Assembly: GCA_003512825.1 (NCBI GenBank)
Contig: DOOI01000049.1
Coordinates: 650 to 14,194 of the forward strand
Reading direction: 5' to 3'
DNA from: Paracoccaceae bacterium
GTDB taxonomy: Bacteria > Pseudomonadota > Alphaproteobacteria > Rhodobacterales > Rhodobacteraceae
DNA length: 13,545 nucleotides
Shown: positions 1-7,810 of the stretch, piece by piece
Numbering within the stretch: the stretch's first letter is position 1
How the letters are laid out: every line of letters starts with the position of its first letter
Program-made: the position numbers and the translations under genes
The notes under the pieces: generated by a model
Databases searched by the model: none
Seen by the model: the letters and a program-made list of their open reading frames with translations, nothing else
Told to the model about the DNA's origin: nothing

Positions 1-1062
1 GCCCGGAATGGAGATCTTGAGCGCTTGCGGCAGGATGATCAGCTGCATCGACTGCGCGTAATCAAGCCCCAATGAATTCGCCGCCTCATATTGCCCGGTC
101 GGCAACGCTGCCAAACCGCCTCGGATCACCTCGGCGATATAAGCCGATGCGAACATCGTGATCATGATGATCACACGCAAAATAAGGTCAAACGACGTTC
201 CGGGCGGCAAGAAATACGCCAAAACCACATTGGCCACAAACAGCAAAGTGATCAGGGGAACGCCGCGAATGAACTCGATGAAAACCACGCAAATCCACTT
301 GATGATCAGCATGTCTGACTGCCGTCCAAGGGCCAGGAGAATGCCAATCGGCAAGGACAGCGATACGCACACCACCCCCAACAACATGTTGAGCATGAAG
401 CCCCCCATGTCACGGCTTGCGACTTCCTGCAGCGCCATGAAACCCGGCGCACTGCCAGAGATCTTGCCACCAATCCACCAAATGACAGCAGCCGCTGCAA
501 CCGCTCCGAAAAATCCCGTAGCAAAGCTGGAATTACTCAGACGGCGAAACACCAACATCGCGCCGATCAGGCCAAGCGCTGCGACCACCGGGATCAAGAT
601 CGTGCCACCCCAGATGAACCAATAGGCGATAAAGGGATAAGCCGCCGTCACCAAAAGCAAATAGCGCGGGAAAGACTTGTAAAAGAGCACAGGCGCGCCA
701 GCGATAAACAGCAGCAAGAACGCAGCTGTTGGTCGGCCATAAAGCTCGGAGGGATATTTAAACCCGAACAAAAGTTGGTTCCAACGCTCCGCCAGAACCG
801 AGAAACAGGCCCCGACCTCTCCTTGCAGCACCTCACGGCATTCTTTCAGCGACGTTGTGGTCCAAATCCCGTTGCTCAGCCATGGCCAGGCAGCCATCAC
901 CACCCACCAAAGCGCCAACAAAGACAGAACCGTCAAAACGGTGTTGCTCAGCGACGAAAACAGATTTTCACGCAACCATTTAACCAGCCCCGCCTGGCTC
1001 GCCGGAGGCGGCACTTGCGGCAGCATTTGATGGCGTACAAACGCCTCATGGGATCGCATCAT
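1..1062 (-). CDS. bztC: Amino-acid ABC transporter permease, BztC/AapM type (3' end outside window)
   Basis: Inner-membrane permease subunit of a polar amino-acid importer (glutamate/glutamine/aspartate/asparagine class); it pairs with the BztB-type permease encoded just upstream. The frame is open from the ATG at 1062 to the window edge, 354 codons, with the C-terminus cut off. An N-terminal cytoplasmic stretch of about 40 residues is followed by several hydrophobic segments. An unusually long insert between the first and later membrane segments carries Cys75 and Cys86, typical of the BztC/AapM branch rather than the roughly 220-residue HisM-type permeases. The ATPase-docking EAA loop is visible near the cut end (EAANSLGLD from residue 326, then ILPQALKISIPG). 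Family members are about 380-430 residues, so roughly 30-80 are missing. A second Met follows immediately, so the start could be 1059. It begins 1 nt after the bztB stop, implying translational coupling. Function is from family resemblance; the exact substrate range is inferred. Confidence 0.9.
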   Translation of the reverse strand, partial: MMRSHEAFVRHQMLPQVPPPASQAGLVKWLRENLFSSLSNTVLTVLSLLALWWVVMAAWPWLSNGIWTTTSLKECREVLQGEVGACFSVLAERWNQLLFGFKYPSELYGRPTAAFLLLFIAGAPVLFYKSFPRYLLLVTAAYPFIAYWFIWGGTILIPVVAALGLIGAMLVFRRLSNSSFATGFFGAVAAAAVIWWIGGKISGSAPGFMALQEVASRDMGGFMLNMLLGVVCVSLSLPIGILLALGRQSDMLIIKWICVVFIEFIRGVPLITLLFVANVVLAYFLPPGTSFDLILRVIIMITMFASAYIAEVIRGGLAALPTGQYEAANSLGLDYAQSMQLIILPQALKISIPG

Positions 1063-1063
1063 C

Positions 1064-2278
1064 TCAGCGCTCCTTCAGCTTAACGGCGTTGTTGTACATG
1101 TTCATCACAGCTGAAATCGACAGCGAGATCGTGAGATAGAACAGCATCAGCAAAAGCACGCATTCGATCGCTCGGCCCGTCTGGTTCAGCGTGATGCCGC
1201 CCAAAGTGCCCGTGATGTCCATATAGCCCACCGCAATCGCCAGTGACGAATTCTTAGTGATGTTGAGGTATTGCGAAATCAGTGGCGGAATGATCACCCG
1301 CAACGCTTGTGGCAAGATCACAAGATTCATGATCCGCTTCGGACGCAAGCCTAGCGAGGCTGCGGCCTCGGACTGGCCTTTTGAGATCGCTTGAATGCCG
1401 GCGCGAACGTTTTCCGCGATGAAGGCGCCCGTATAAATCGCGAGTGCAAACCACAGAGCAATCAGTGACCCCAGCATGTTCACGCCACCGGTGAAGTTGA
1501 ATCCCTTGAGTTCGGGATACTCCAACGTGATGGGACGCCCCATCAGGTAATAAAGAATTAACGAAGGCAGCACTAGGATCGCCAATGTGGGCCACCCCAT
1601 CGGCAGCAGACGGCCAGTCGCATACAGCAGCTTTGTCGCGTAACGCCGATAGTAAATCGCTCCCGCAATCGACAGAAGGAAGCCGATCACCACAACATTC
1701 GAGCCATCGCCCCACAAAGGCTTCGGCGCATAAATACCCCGGTTGGTAAACGCAAACGCGTCCCACAGCATCGAGGCGGATGGCTCTGCACCACGAAACG
1801 CATTTGGCGCGGGCAGAACAGCGGTCATTACCGAGAAGATAATCAAGATCCAGATGAGCACAGGCACGTTCCGGAACGCTTCGACATACACCGCCATCAG
1901 CTTACGCAGCAGCCAATTGGGAGACAGCCGCGCCACACCCGCAAACACACCGATCACCGTTGCTGTCAGGCAGGCGAGAAACGAGACGATGAGCGTGTTG
2001 AGTATCCCCACCATCGCAGCGCGCAGATGCGGTGACTGACTGTCATATTCGATTGGCCGCTGGTTGATGTCATAGCCCGATTGATTGCCAAGGAAATCAA
2101 ACGAAATATTCAAACCAGCCTGCGCCAAGTTCTGTACCAGGTTCACACCGAGGTAGCTAAACAGCGAAATGATGCAGATCAGCGCGATAAACTGGAAGGT
2201 ATAGGAGCGATACCGCGTGTCGTTCAACAGCATAGATAACCGGAACGACCCGGCGGGCGGATCAGTGAGCGACGTCAT
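1064..2278 (-). CDS. bztB: Amino-acid ABC transporter permease, BztB/AapQ type
   Basis: First permease of the polar amino-acid importer, 404 aa, integral to the inner membrane. After a short cytoplasmic N-terminus there is a membrane segment at about residues 28-48, a long non-membrane stretch, then the BPD_transp_1 core from about residue 90. The motif GQSEAAASLGLRPKR (EAA at 304-306) followed by LPQALRVIIPPLISQYLNITKNSSLA is the classic HisM/GlnP-family ATPase-docking loop and adjoining helix. The length matches BztB/AapQ (about 400) and is nearly twice that of ordinary polar amino-acid permeases because of an insert between the first helices. The ATG at 2278 has only a weak purine-rich region in front, so its translation may be set by the structured spacer after bztA. 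The stop is 1 nt from the next permease's start. Assignment to the Bzt/Aap family is confident; whether to name it bztB or aapQ is convention. Confidence 0.93.
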   Translation of the reverse strand: MTSLTDPPAGSFRLSMLLNDTRYRSYTFQFIALICIISLFSYLGVNLVQNLAQAGLNISFDFLGNQSGYDINQRPIEYDSQSPHLRAAMVGILNTLIVSFLACLTATVIGVFAGVARLSPNWLLRKLMAVYVEAFRNVPVLIWILIIFSVMTAVLPAPNAFRGAEPSASMLWDAFAFTNRGIYAPKPLWGDGSNVVVIGFLLSIAGAIYYRRYATKLLYATGRLLPMGWPTLAILVLPSLILYYLMGRPITLEYPELKGFNFTGGVNMLGSLIALWFALAIYTGAFIAENVRAGIQAISKGQSEAAASLGLRPKRIMNLVILPQALRVIIPPLISQYLNITKNSSLAIAVGYMDITGTLGGITLNQTGRAIECVLLLMLFYLTISLSISAVMNMYNNAVKLKER

Positions 2279-2383
2279 CTGGAATACCCCGTCTTTGCAA
2301 CCCTGAATTCTGATTGAACCGGATGCGCTGATCGCACCTCTGCCGTGGGTCGCTTATTGTGTGAGAAATCGTCAAGGAGGCGA

Positions 2384-2418
2384 AAAGGGGCGCACGAGAC
2401 AAATCCCGGCGCCCCTTT
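2384..2418 (-). terminator. Strong intercistronic stem-loop between bztA and bztB (partial terminator or mRNA stabiliser)
   Basis: A perfect 10-bp stem (2384-2393 pairs with 2409-2418; minus-strand arms AAAGGGGCGC and GCGCCCCTTT) encloses a further 5-bp pairing around a short U-rich loop. It starts 12 nt past the bztA stop. In the minus transcript the stem is followed by only a short U run (TTTT, partly inside the stem), then CG. That fits partial rather than full termination. Hairpins at this place, after the binding-protein gene of ABC operons, are known to raise binding-protein mRNA relative to the permeases. The structure is read directly; the role is inferred. Confidence 0.7.
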
Positions 2419-2429
2419 CCTAAATCAGA

Positions 2430-3449
2430 TTAACGGAAGGGAGGCGTGTAAAGCAGGCCGCCGTCGGTCCACTGAGCGTTCAGGCCACGGGCCAGACCGA
2501 TTGCAGTGCTTGCACCGATGTTCTTCTCGAAGACTTCGCCGTAGTTACCTACAGCCGCGATTGCGTTCTTCGCCCATGCATTGTCCAGACCCATCATCTT
2601 GCCCAGTTCACCTTCGGTGCCCAGCAGACGGTTGATTTCCGGATTTTGCGTCGGCGCAGCCGCCAGCTCTGCCACGTTCGCCGAGGTCACACCCAGCTCT
2701 TCAGCAGCGATCAGCGCGTTCAGCGTCCAACGGACAACATCGCCCCAGTCGTTGTCGCCATGGCGAACCAGCGGGCCGAGCGGCTCTTTCGAAATGATCT
2801 CCGGCAGAACGATGTGATCGCCGGGGGCTTCGAAGGTTGCGCGCGAGGCTGCGAGGCCGGATGCGTCAGTTGTGTAGGTGTCGCATGCGCCTGCGAGATA
2901 CTGCTGGATACCTTCAGCATTGGTCTCGATTGGAACGGGCGTGTAGGTGATGTTGTTGCTGCGGAAGAAGTCCGCGAGGTTCAACTCGGTGGTGGTGCCG
3001 GTTTGGATGCAGACGGTCGCGCCGTTCAGTTCCTTGGCCGACGAAACGCCGAGCGCCTTCGGCACCATGAAGCCTTGGCCATCATAATAGTTAACGCCGA
3101 TGAAGTCGAACTTCAGGTCGGTGTCGCGCGAGTAGGTCCAGGTGGTGTTCCGGGCCAGCATGTCGATCTCGCCAGAAGCCAGCGCGGTAAAGCGTGTCTT
3201 GCCGGTGGTCGGCACGAACTCGACAGCAGTCGGGTCGGCGAAAATGGCAGAGGCCACAGCGCGGCAAACCGCGACGTCAAAGCCTTCCCAATTGCCGTTC
3301 GCATCGGGAGCAGCAAAGCCCGCGAGGCCAGTGGTCACACCACAGTTCAGCTTGCCGCGAGCCTTGACGTCATCGAGAGTCCCAGCTGCAGCAACGCCAG
3401 CAGCAAGACCAGCAACGGTCAGTGCGCCAAGAAATACGGTTTTTTTCAT
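2430..3449 (-). CDS. bztA: Periplasmic amino-acid-binding protein, BztA/AapJ type
   Basis: Solute-binding protein of the polar amino-acid ABC importer, 339 aa, the usual length of AapJ/BztA. A Sec signal peptide (MKK, hydrophobic residues 5-20, AAA before a likely cleavage after residue 22) sends it to the periplasm. The mature protein starts GTLDDVKARGKLNCGV and shows SBP_bac_3 family features: GFDVAVCRAVA, the TTGKTRFTALASGEIDMLARNTTWT ligand-site region (about residues 81-104), and IQTGTTTELNLADFF. Four cysteines (36, 62, 147, 189) could form disulfides in the periplasm. The start is supported by a good Shine-Dalgarno region (GGAAGAGGT) just upstream. A candidate promoter and a hairpin lie in the 5' leader. 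First gene of the operon, followed by a stem-loop and the two permeases. Confidence 0.95.
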   Translation of the reverse strand: MKKTVFLGALTVAGLAAGVAAAGTLDDVKARGKLNCGVTTGLAGFAAPDANGNWEGFDVAVCRAVASAIFADPTAVEFVPTTGKTRFTALASGEIDMLARNTTWTYSRDTDLKFDFIGVNYYDGQGFMVPKALGVSSAKELNGATVCIQTGTTTELNLADFFRSNNITYTPVPIETNAEGIQQYLAGACDTYTTDASGLAASRATFEAPGDHIVLPEIISKEPLGPLVRHGDNDWGDVVRWTLNALIAAEELGVTSANVAELAAAPTQNPEINRLLGTEGELGKMMGLDNAWAKNAIAAVGNYGEVFEKNIGASTAIGLARGLNAQWTDGGLLYTPPFR

Positions 3450-3470
3450 TTTTACCTCTTCCTGATTATT

Positions 3471-3491
3471 CGCCCCCGTCCGTCGGGAGCG
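3471..3491 (-). promoter_or_regulatory. 5'-UTR hairpin just upstream of the bztA ribosome-binding site
   Basis: Arms 3471-3478 and 3484-3491 form an 8-bp stem with a 5-nt loop. In the minus-strand RNA one pair is G-U, whereas on the plus strand the same position is a C/A mismatch, so the structure is better formed in the bztA transcript. It ends about 10 nt before the Shine-Dalgarno sequence. It could protect the mRNA 5' end or affect initiation. A T-run next to it on the plus strand also makes it resemble a plus-strand terminator, but no plus-strand gene precedes it. Confidence 0.5.
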
Positions 3492-3553
3492 TTTTTGTTT
3501 GGCCTAAACGGTTGGCCCAGCCTCGCTTGGTGCGAAGCTGTTGAAGTGCCCTA

Positions 3554-3583
3554 ATTGTGGTCGGATTCACCGCAAAAGGTCAA
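3554..3583 (-). promoter_or_regulatory. Candidate sigma-70-type promoter of the bzt operon
   Basis: On the minus strand TTGACC (3583-3578) stands 18 bp from CACAAT (3559-3554), resembling -35 and -10 boxes. It sits about 105 nt upstream of the bztA start in the 197-bp gap after the ATP12-family gene, where an operon promoter is expected because the preceding operon ends there. No operator could be identified with confidence. The assignment is by consensus match only. Confidence 0.45.
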
Positions 3584-3646
3584 GTGATTGATCCAAGCAT
3601 ACAGGGTTAGAACGCCCACTGACCTTAGGGAAGGTGGAGCAGTTTT

Positions 3647-4366
3647 TCACACAACTGGCGCGTCCAGCAGAGTCAAAAATCGGAAAGCATGCAAGAAATC
3701 CAAACGCTTAAGAGCCGCTAGTCTTTCAGCGTCCTCATCAATTCCCCAAAGTTCTGCCTGCCAATCTTCATCAATTCGCGAGATCGACCATGCGTCTTCA
3801 GGGGGCAATGCACGCGCGCAAACCGCCAATCCAAGCACCAAAGATCCAGAAAGCCCCACCAAATCGTGCAGTGCCGCGATGCTGAACTCATCAAAGGCTG
3901 CCACTTTTTCGTGCAGAATCTCTAGGGCGCGGGCGTTTTGCGCGATGTGCATCACACCGTGCCCTGTCTGCAAAGTGGCGCCAAGGTTCTGAGCCGCCCA
4001 ATCCAGCCACTGATTCCACCCTGCTGCTTGCCGTTCAATCAACTCCTTGGGACTGGTGGCCCGGTAGCACAAAAGATCACTTCCACCATAAGCGGCGATC
4101 AATGCCACGACCTCGGCGCGTTGCGGAACGACTTTGTCAATTGCAGAGTTCGCAGCACGCGTCACTGGCATCGTGCGCGGATCAACGGTCGCCTCCTGCG
4201 CCCGCCATTCCTCTGCAATCGCTTCTGCCATTGCCTGCGTTGGTACCACCAAGGCTGCTTTGGCCGGCGTCTTTACGGCGCGGCCATCAAGCTCCACCGT
4301 CCAGCCATGGTCACATTTCACGGCCAAGGCCTCTTTCCAGAACCGTTTTGCTTTCCAAGAACTCAT
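3647..4366 (-). CDS. ATP12-family F1-ATPase assembly chaperone
   Basis: Soluble 239-aa protein related to mitochondrial Atp12/ATPAF2, which binds the F1 alpha subunit during assembly of ATP synthase. Family hallmarks seen: LDGRAVKTPAKAALVVPT (about residues 26-43), EEWRAQEATVDPRTMPVTRAANSAID (about 52-77), GGSDLLCYRA, and near the end SRIDEDWQAELWGIDEDAE. The length matches alphaproteobacterial members. The start ATG at 4366 overlaps the stop of the HAD phosphatase gene by ATGA, which fixes the start and suggests coupled translation. It is the last gene of the six-gene operon and lies away from any atp genes in this window. The family assignment is confident; the chaperone role in bacteria is taken from the mitochondrial homologue. 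Confidence 0.9.
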   Translation of the reverse strand: MSSWKAKRFWKEALAVKCDHGWTVELDGRAVKTPAKAALVVPTQAMAEAIAEEWRAQEATVDPRTMPVTRAANSAIDKVVPQRAEVVALIAAYGGSDLLCYRATSPKELIERQAAGWNQWLDWAAQNLGATLQTGHGVMHIAQNARALEILHEKVAAFDEFSIAALHDLVGLSGSLVLGLAVCARALPPEDAWSISRIDEDWQAELWGIDEDAERLAALKRLDFLHAFRFLTLLDAPVV

Positions 4367-5040
4367 GCCAAAGTCTCCGTCAGCTCCGCCAGAACGTTAG
4401 GCAGATCCGTGAATTGCGAAATGATCTGACTGGCCATCGGACGCAGCCGTTCAATGGGATGATATCCCCACGACACACCTATTCCGCGAAACCCTGCAGA
4501 TGCCGCCATCTCCATATCAAAGCTTGTATCGCCGACCATCGCAGCATGGCGCGCCTCAACGCCTGTCTCGTCAAGACAAGCGAGCAGCATCGAAGGATGC
4601 GGCTTTGAGGGGTGATGATCAGCCACCTGCTCGGTGGCGAAAAAAGACTTGAGCTCATGGGCTTCCAACAGCGCATCCAAGCCACGTCGAGATTTCCCCG
4701 TCGCTATTCCCAAAAGCACGTCGTCACGGCTGGACAGTTCGTTGAGTACCTCACGAGCACCTGGATAGAGCGGCGACATGCCTGCGCCATGCGTCTGGCG
4801 CGCCTTTTGGAATTCGCCTTTATATGCCGCGACCAAACGTTGGCGCTGTGCATCCTGCCCAAACGGCAAAAGCACCTCCATTGCCCGATCTAGCGACAAG
4901 CCGACAATCGATAATATCTGCCCTGCCTCTGGCGGTGACAGTGCTTCGGCAAAAAACGCCCCACGCATCGCGTTAAGGATCTCTGCCTGACTATCCACAA
5001 GCGTCCCGTCCACGTCGAAGACAACAAGCCGGGGAATCAT
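4363..5040 (-). CDS. HAD-IA family hydrolase (phosphoglycolate-phosphatase-like)
   Basis: Cytoplasmic 225-aa phosphatase of the haloacid dehalogenase superfamily, subfamily IA. Motif I is DVDGT with nucleophile Asp9 and acid/base Asp11; motif II is Thr114 in GIATGKS; motif III is Lys146 in HPSKPHPS; motif IV is GDTSFDMEMA with Asp171 and Asp175 for Mg2+. Residues about 15-85 form the alpha-helical cap. The frame stays open upstream to 5235, but the ATG at 5040 puts DVDGT nine residues from the N-terminus as usual, and it overlaps the pseudouridine-synthase stop by ATGA. The upstream extension would overlap that gene by about 200 bp and is rejected. Substrate is unknown: it resembles Gph but subfamily membership alone does not settle it. 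It overlaps the following ATP12-family gene by ATGA. Confidence 0.9.
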   Translation of the reverse strand: MIPRLVVFDVDGTLVDSQAEILNAMRGAFFAEALSPPEAGQILSIVGLSLDRAMEVLLPFGQDAQRQRLVAAYKGEFQKARQTHGAGMSPLYPGAREVLNELSSRDDVLLGIATGKSRRGLDALLEAHELKSFFATEQVADHHPSKPHPSMLLACLDETGVEARHAAMVGDTSFDMEMAASAGFRGIGVSWGYHPIERLRPMASQIISQFTDLPNVLAELTETLA

Positions 5041-6083
5041 TCCCGTTGATCCTCGAACGGATCTTCCTCCACCACAGAAATATCCCAACCAAAAGTATCC
5101 CATGTCCGTGCCATGTGATCCGGCAGCGGCGCTGTAAAGGTCATGATTTTTTTGGTCAGAGGATGCTGAATTGACAAGCGGCGCGCATGAAGGTGCATTT
5201 TTCGACTGATGTCGCCCCCAAGCTGCGCGCCCCATCCATCACCCAAATTTTCTTGGCCGGAACCACCGTATTTTCCGTCGCCAACGATCGGATGACCTAT
5301 CTCTGCCATATGGGCGCGAAGCTGGTGTGTGCGTCCGGTCAATGGCTCCAAGGCCACCCAAGCGCAGCGTTTTGCCGCCGTATCCAGCACGATGAAATCC
5401 GATGCCGCGCGCTGCGCGCCTTCGGTCTTGTCCACCTTTGCGGGATGGATGCAGATCATCTTTTCGCCTTCACCGCTCTTGCCATGTCCAGGAGCCTTTA
5501 CAAGACCATATTTGATTGTGCCCTGCCGTGGCGAAGGCACTCCTGCCACAACGGCCCAATAGATCTTGCGCGTGGCACGATGGCGGAAGGATGCCGTCAA
5601 TTCCGCCGCTGCCGCTCTGGTGCGTGCCATGACAAGCACACCAGACGTATCCTTGTCTAAGCGGTGCACCAGACGGGGCCGATCTTCAAAACCAAAGCGC
5701 AAGGCTTCGGAGAGTTGATCAATGTGCCGCGTGGTCTTTGATCCACCTTGAGACGCAAGACCCGCTGGTTTGTTCAACACAATCAGATGATCGTCGCGGT
5801 AAAGCACGCAAGCTTGGATCATCGCCGTATCTTGCGGCGAGACCCGCGCCTCTTGATGCGCCAACGCCTCGCCCGGCTCAGGCAATGGCGGCAATCTTAC
5901 GGCTTGCCCGGTTTCCAAACGCGTGCTGGTCTTCACCCGGCCACCATCGACGCGGATTTCGCCTTTGCGGCAAATTTTCTCGACTTGAATTTGGCTAACG
6001 TGAGGGAAATGTCGCCGCATCCACCGATCCAGACGTTGCCCTGCATCGTCCTCGGTTACCATCAGTGTTTGTACCCGGCTCAT
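5037..6083 (-). CDS. rluC: RluA/RluC-family 23S rRNA pseudouridine synthase
   Basis: Isomerises uridines to pseudouridines in large-subunit rRNA; E. coli RluC modifies U955, U2504 and U2580. The 348-aa protein has an N-terminal S4 RNA-binding domain (about residues 16-65: GQRLDRWMRRHFPHVS ... CRKGEIRVDGGRV) and the RluA catalytic domain. The catalytic aspartate is Asp143 in HRLDKDTSGVLVMA. The later GRTHQLRAHMAEIGHPIVGDGKYGG segment is the conserved motif III. The S4 domain separates RluC/RluD from RluA; the RluC label rests on overall resemblance, and site specificity is inferred. Start ATG at 6083 overlaps the crcB stop by ATGA, and the stop overlaps the HAD gene start. The C-terminal tail is acidic (VVEEDPFEDQRE). 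Confidence 0.9.
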   Translation of the reverse strand: MSRVQTLMVTEDDAGQRLDRWMRRHFPHVSQIQVEKICRKGEIRVDGGRVKTSTRLETGQAVRLPPLPEPGEALAHQEARVSPQDTAMIQACVLYRDDHLIVLNKPAGLASQGGSKTTRHIDQLSEALRFGFEDRPRLVHRLDKDTSGVLVMARTRAAAAELTASFRHRATRKIYWAVVAGVPSPRQGTIKYGLVKAPGHGKSGEGEKMICIHPAKVDKTEGAQRAASDFIVLDTAAKRCAWVALEPLTGRTHQLRAHMAEIGHPIVGDGKYGGSGQENLGDGWGAQLGGDISRKMHLHARRLSIQHPLTKKIMTFTAPLPDHMARTWDTFGWDISVVEEDPFEDQRE

Positions 6084-6460
6084 GCCAGACCTCCTCGCAC
6101 CAGCCAGAGCCCCATGCCGCAGGCTAAGATCGACAGCACTACAGAGCCCACCACGTAGAGTGCAGCGCTTCCCAAACGTCCCGCTTCCAATAAGCGGATC
6201 ACATCAAGGGAAAATGCTGAAAACGTGGTGAACCCGCCCAAGAGCCCAGTCAGCAAGAACGGTGCGATTGGCGCAGTGCCTTTTGGGCCAAGCAGAAATG
6301 CCGCCAGAACCCCCATAGCAAGCGAGCCAATGACGTTCACCAAAAGCGTACCAATAGGGAAATGCGCGCCCAAAAAACGCGTGGCGCCGGAAACGACGAG
6401 AAAGCGCGCTACGGCTCCGATTGCGCCTCCGAGGGCGACCTGTGCAAGTGTCTGCATCAT
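6080..6460 (-). CDS. crcB: Fluoride ion channel CrcB/FluC
   Basis: Small inner-membrane protein of 126 aa, the usual single-domain size; functions as a dual-topology homodimer that lets fluoride leave the cytoplasm. Four hydrophobic helices are visible. Diagnostic motifs: GGAIGAVARF (residues 11-20), PIGTLLVNVIGS (35-46) with the pore asparagine Asn42, and GLLGGFTTFSAFSLD (72-86), containing the phenylalanines of the fluoride path and the threonines near the central Na+ site. There are two tandem Met codons at the start. A GAGGGG Shine-Dalgarno lies right in front, after a 30-nt gap from rarA. No fluoride riboswitch was seen in this short gap; the gene is inside an operon, so expression may be constitutive. 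Only one copy is present, consistent with a homodimer. Confidence 0.95.
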   Translation of the reverse strand: MMQTLAQVALGGAIGAVARFLVVSGATRFLGAHFPIGTLLVNVIGSLAMGVLAAFLLGPKGTAPIAPFLLTGLLGGFTTFSAFSLDVIRLLEAGRLGSAALYVVGSVVLSILACGMGLWLVRGGLA

Positions 6461-6490
6461 GGCCCCTCGTCGCTTAGCCCGGCCAAGGTG

Positions 6491-7810
6491 TCAAGCACCC
6501 CCCTTTGCGGCACGTTCGGCACGTTGCTTGGCAAACCAATCGAGGCGCTTCTTTAGTTCGCGTTCAAACCCCCGCTCGACGGGCTGATACAGAACCGGGC
6601 GGCGAACCCCGTCGGGGAAATAGTTCTGGCCTGAAAATCCGTCCTCGGCGTCGTGATCATAAGCATAACCTGCGCCATAGCCCTGCTCCTTCATCATTTT
6701 CGTAGGAGCATTCAGGATATGTTTTGGAGGTGGTTCCGAACCAGTCCGGCGCGCCTCGGCAAGGGCTGCTTTCCAAGCGACATAGATCCCATTCGATTTG
6801 GGGGCCAGCGCAAGGTAGGCGACTGCCTCGGCAAGTGCCAACTCTCCTTCAGGGCTTCCCAGTCGCTCGTAGGTCTCCCACGCGTGCAAACAAATCGATT
6901 GGGCCTGAGGATCAGCCAAGCCGATATCTTCTACGGCCATTCTGAGCACACGCCGCGCCAGATAGCGCGGGTCCTCCCCCCCTGTCAGCATACGCGCCAA
7001 CCAATAAAGCGCTGCATCAGGGTCAGAGCCACGGACGGATTTATGCAGTGCTGAGATAAGATTATAATGCTCATCCCCAGATTTATCATATTTCGCCGCG
7101 CGCTTCATGAGCCGCTTTGACAAACCATCACGATCAATTTTGGGCGCAGGAGGCCATGCCGAAACTTGCTCCACCAGATTCAGGCAGGCGCGGCCATCAC
7201 CATCTGACATATCCACCAAGGCTTCTCGGGCCTCTCCCGTGAGAGGCAACGTGCGACCCAGCTCTTTTTCCGCGCGTTGAATCAGCCGTTCCAAATCAGA
7301 CGGCGTCAGGCGCTGTAACACCAAGACTTGAGAACGCGACAACACCGCAGCATTCAATTCAAAGCTTGGGTTCTCGGTAGTGGCCCCAACAAGAAGGATC
7401 GTGCCATCTTCCATATACGGCAAAAAGCCGTCTTGCTGTGCTTTGTTGAACCGGTGGATTTCGTCTACGAAAAGTAGCGTGCCTTTCCCTTGCAGACGCC
7501 GGAGCCGAGCGGCCTCGAAAACTTTCCGCAATTCAGGGACGCCTGTAAAAATTGCGCTGATCTGTTCGAAGTGTAGATCCGTTTCCCGCGCCAAGAGACG
7601 GGCAATGGTTGTCTTGCCAACCCCGGGCGGCCCCCAAAAGATGAGTGAAGACAGGCTTCCCGACGCGAGCATCACACCAAGGGGCGCTTCCGCTCCCAGA
7701 ACTTGCTCCTGACCAATGACATCGGCGAGCGACTTTGGGCGTAGTCGATCCGCAAGCGGCCGAGGGCCTTCGCTTGGCGCGGGCCCAGCAAAGAGATCCC
7801 CCAAACTCAC
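6491..7810 (-). CDS. rarA: Replication-associated recombination protein A (RarA/MgsA, AAA+ ATPase)
   Basis: Cytoplasmic 439-aa AAA+ ATPase related to clamp-loader subunits, RuvB and eukaryotic WRNIP1/Mgs1; acts at stalled or collapsed replication forks. Seen in order: PLADRLRPKSLADVIGQEQVLG (box II-like, residues 18-39), Walker A GPPGVGKT (60-67), Walker B LLFVDEIH (112-119), sensor-1 GATTENPSF (142-150), a candidate arginine finger near Arg159 in AVLSRSQVL, sensor 2, and the C-terminal tetramerisation domain (AAKYDKSGDEHYNLISALHKSVRGSDPDAALYWLARML onward). Length matches E. coli RarA (447). Translation probably starts at the GTG at 7810, whose GTGA overlaps the protease stop, indicating coupling. 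No better in-frame ATG precedes it. Confidence 0.95.
   Translation of the reverse strand: MSLGDLFAGPAPSEGPRPLADRLRPKSLADVIGQEQVLGAEAPLGVMLASGSLSSLIFWGPPGVGKTTIARLLARETDLHFEQISAIFTGVPELRKVFEAARLRRLQGKGTLLFVDEIHRFNKAQQDGFLPYMEDGTILLVGATTENPSFELNAAVLSRSQVLVLQRLTPSDLERLIQRAEKELGRTLPLTGEAREALVDMSDGDGRACLNLVEQVSAWPPAPKIDRDGLSKRLMKRAAKYDKSGDEHYNLISALHKSVRGSDPDAALYWLARMLTGGEDPRYLARRVLRMAVEDIGLADPQAQSICLHAWETYERLGSPEGELALAEAVAYLALAPKSNGIYVAWKAALAEARRTGSEPPPKHILNAPTKMMKEQGYGAGYAYDHDAEDGFSGQNYFPDGVRRPVLYQPVERGFERELKKRLDWFAKQRAERAAKGGA

Noticed and set aside
1254..1766. 170-codon minus-strand frame within bztB in another reading phase
   Set aside because: Nested in the well-supported permease frame; the translation is not membrane-like and resembles no family.
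2646..3554. 302-codon open frame on the plus strand opposite bztA
   Set aside because: It lies fully antisense to a clear binding-protein gene, its translation is low-complexity and Arg/Gly/Val-rich with no recognisable family, and long antisense frames are common with this codon use.
3600..3646. Possible terminator after the ATP12-family gene (ACCTT ... AAGGT arms)
   Set aside because: Five-bp stem and no U run in the minus transcript, so it does not qualify as an intrinsic terminator.
5041..5235. Upstream extension of the HAD phosphatase frame giving a 290-residue protein
   Set aside because: It would overlap the pseudouridine synthase by about 200 bp and move the DVDGT motif about 75 residues inward; the ATGA start at 5040 is far better.
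6461..6490. Fluoride riboswitch upstream of crcB
   Set aside because: The rarA-crcB gap is only 30 nt and holds just a ribosome-binding site; there is no room or sequence for the riboswitch fold.
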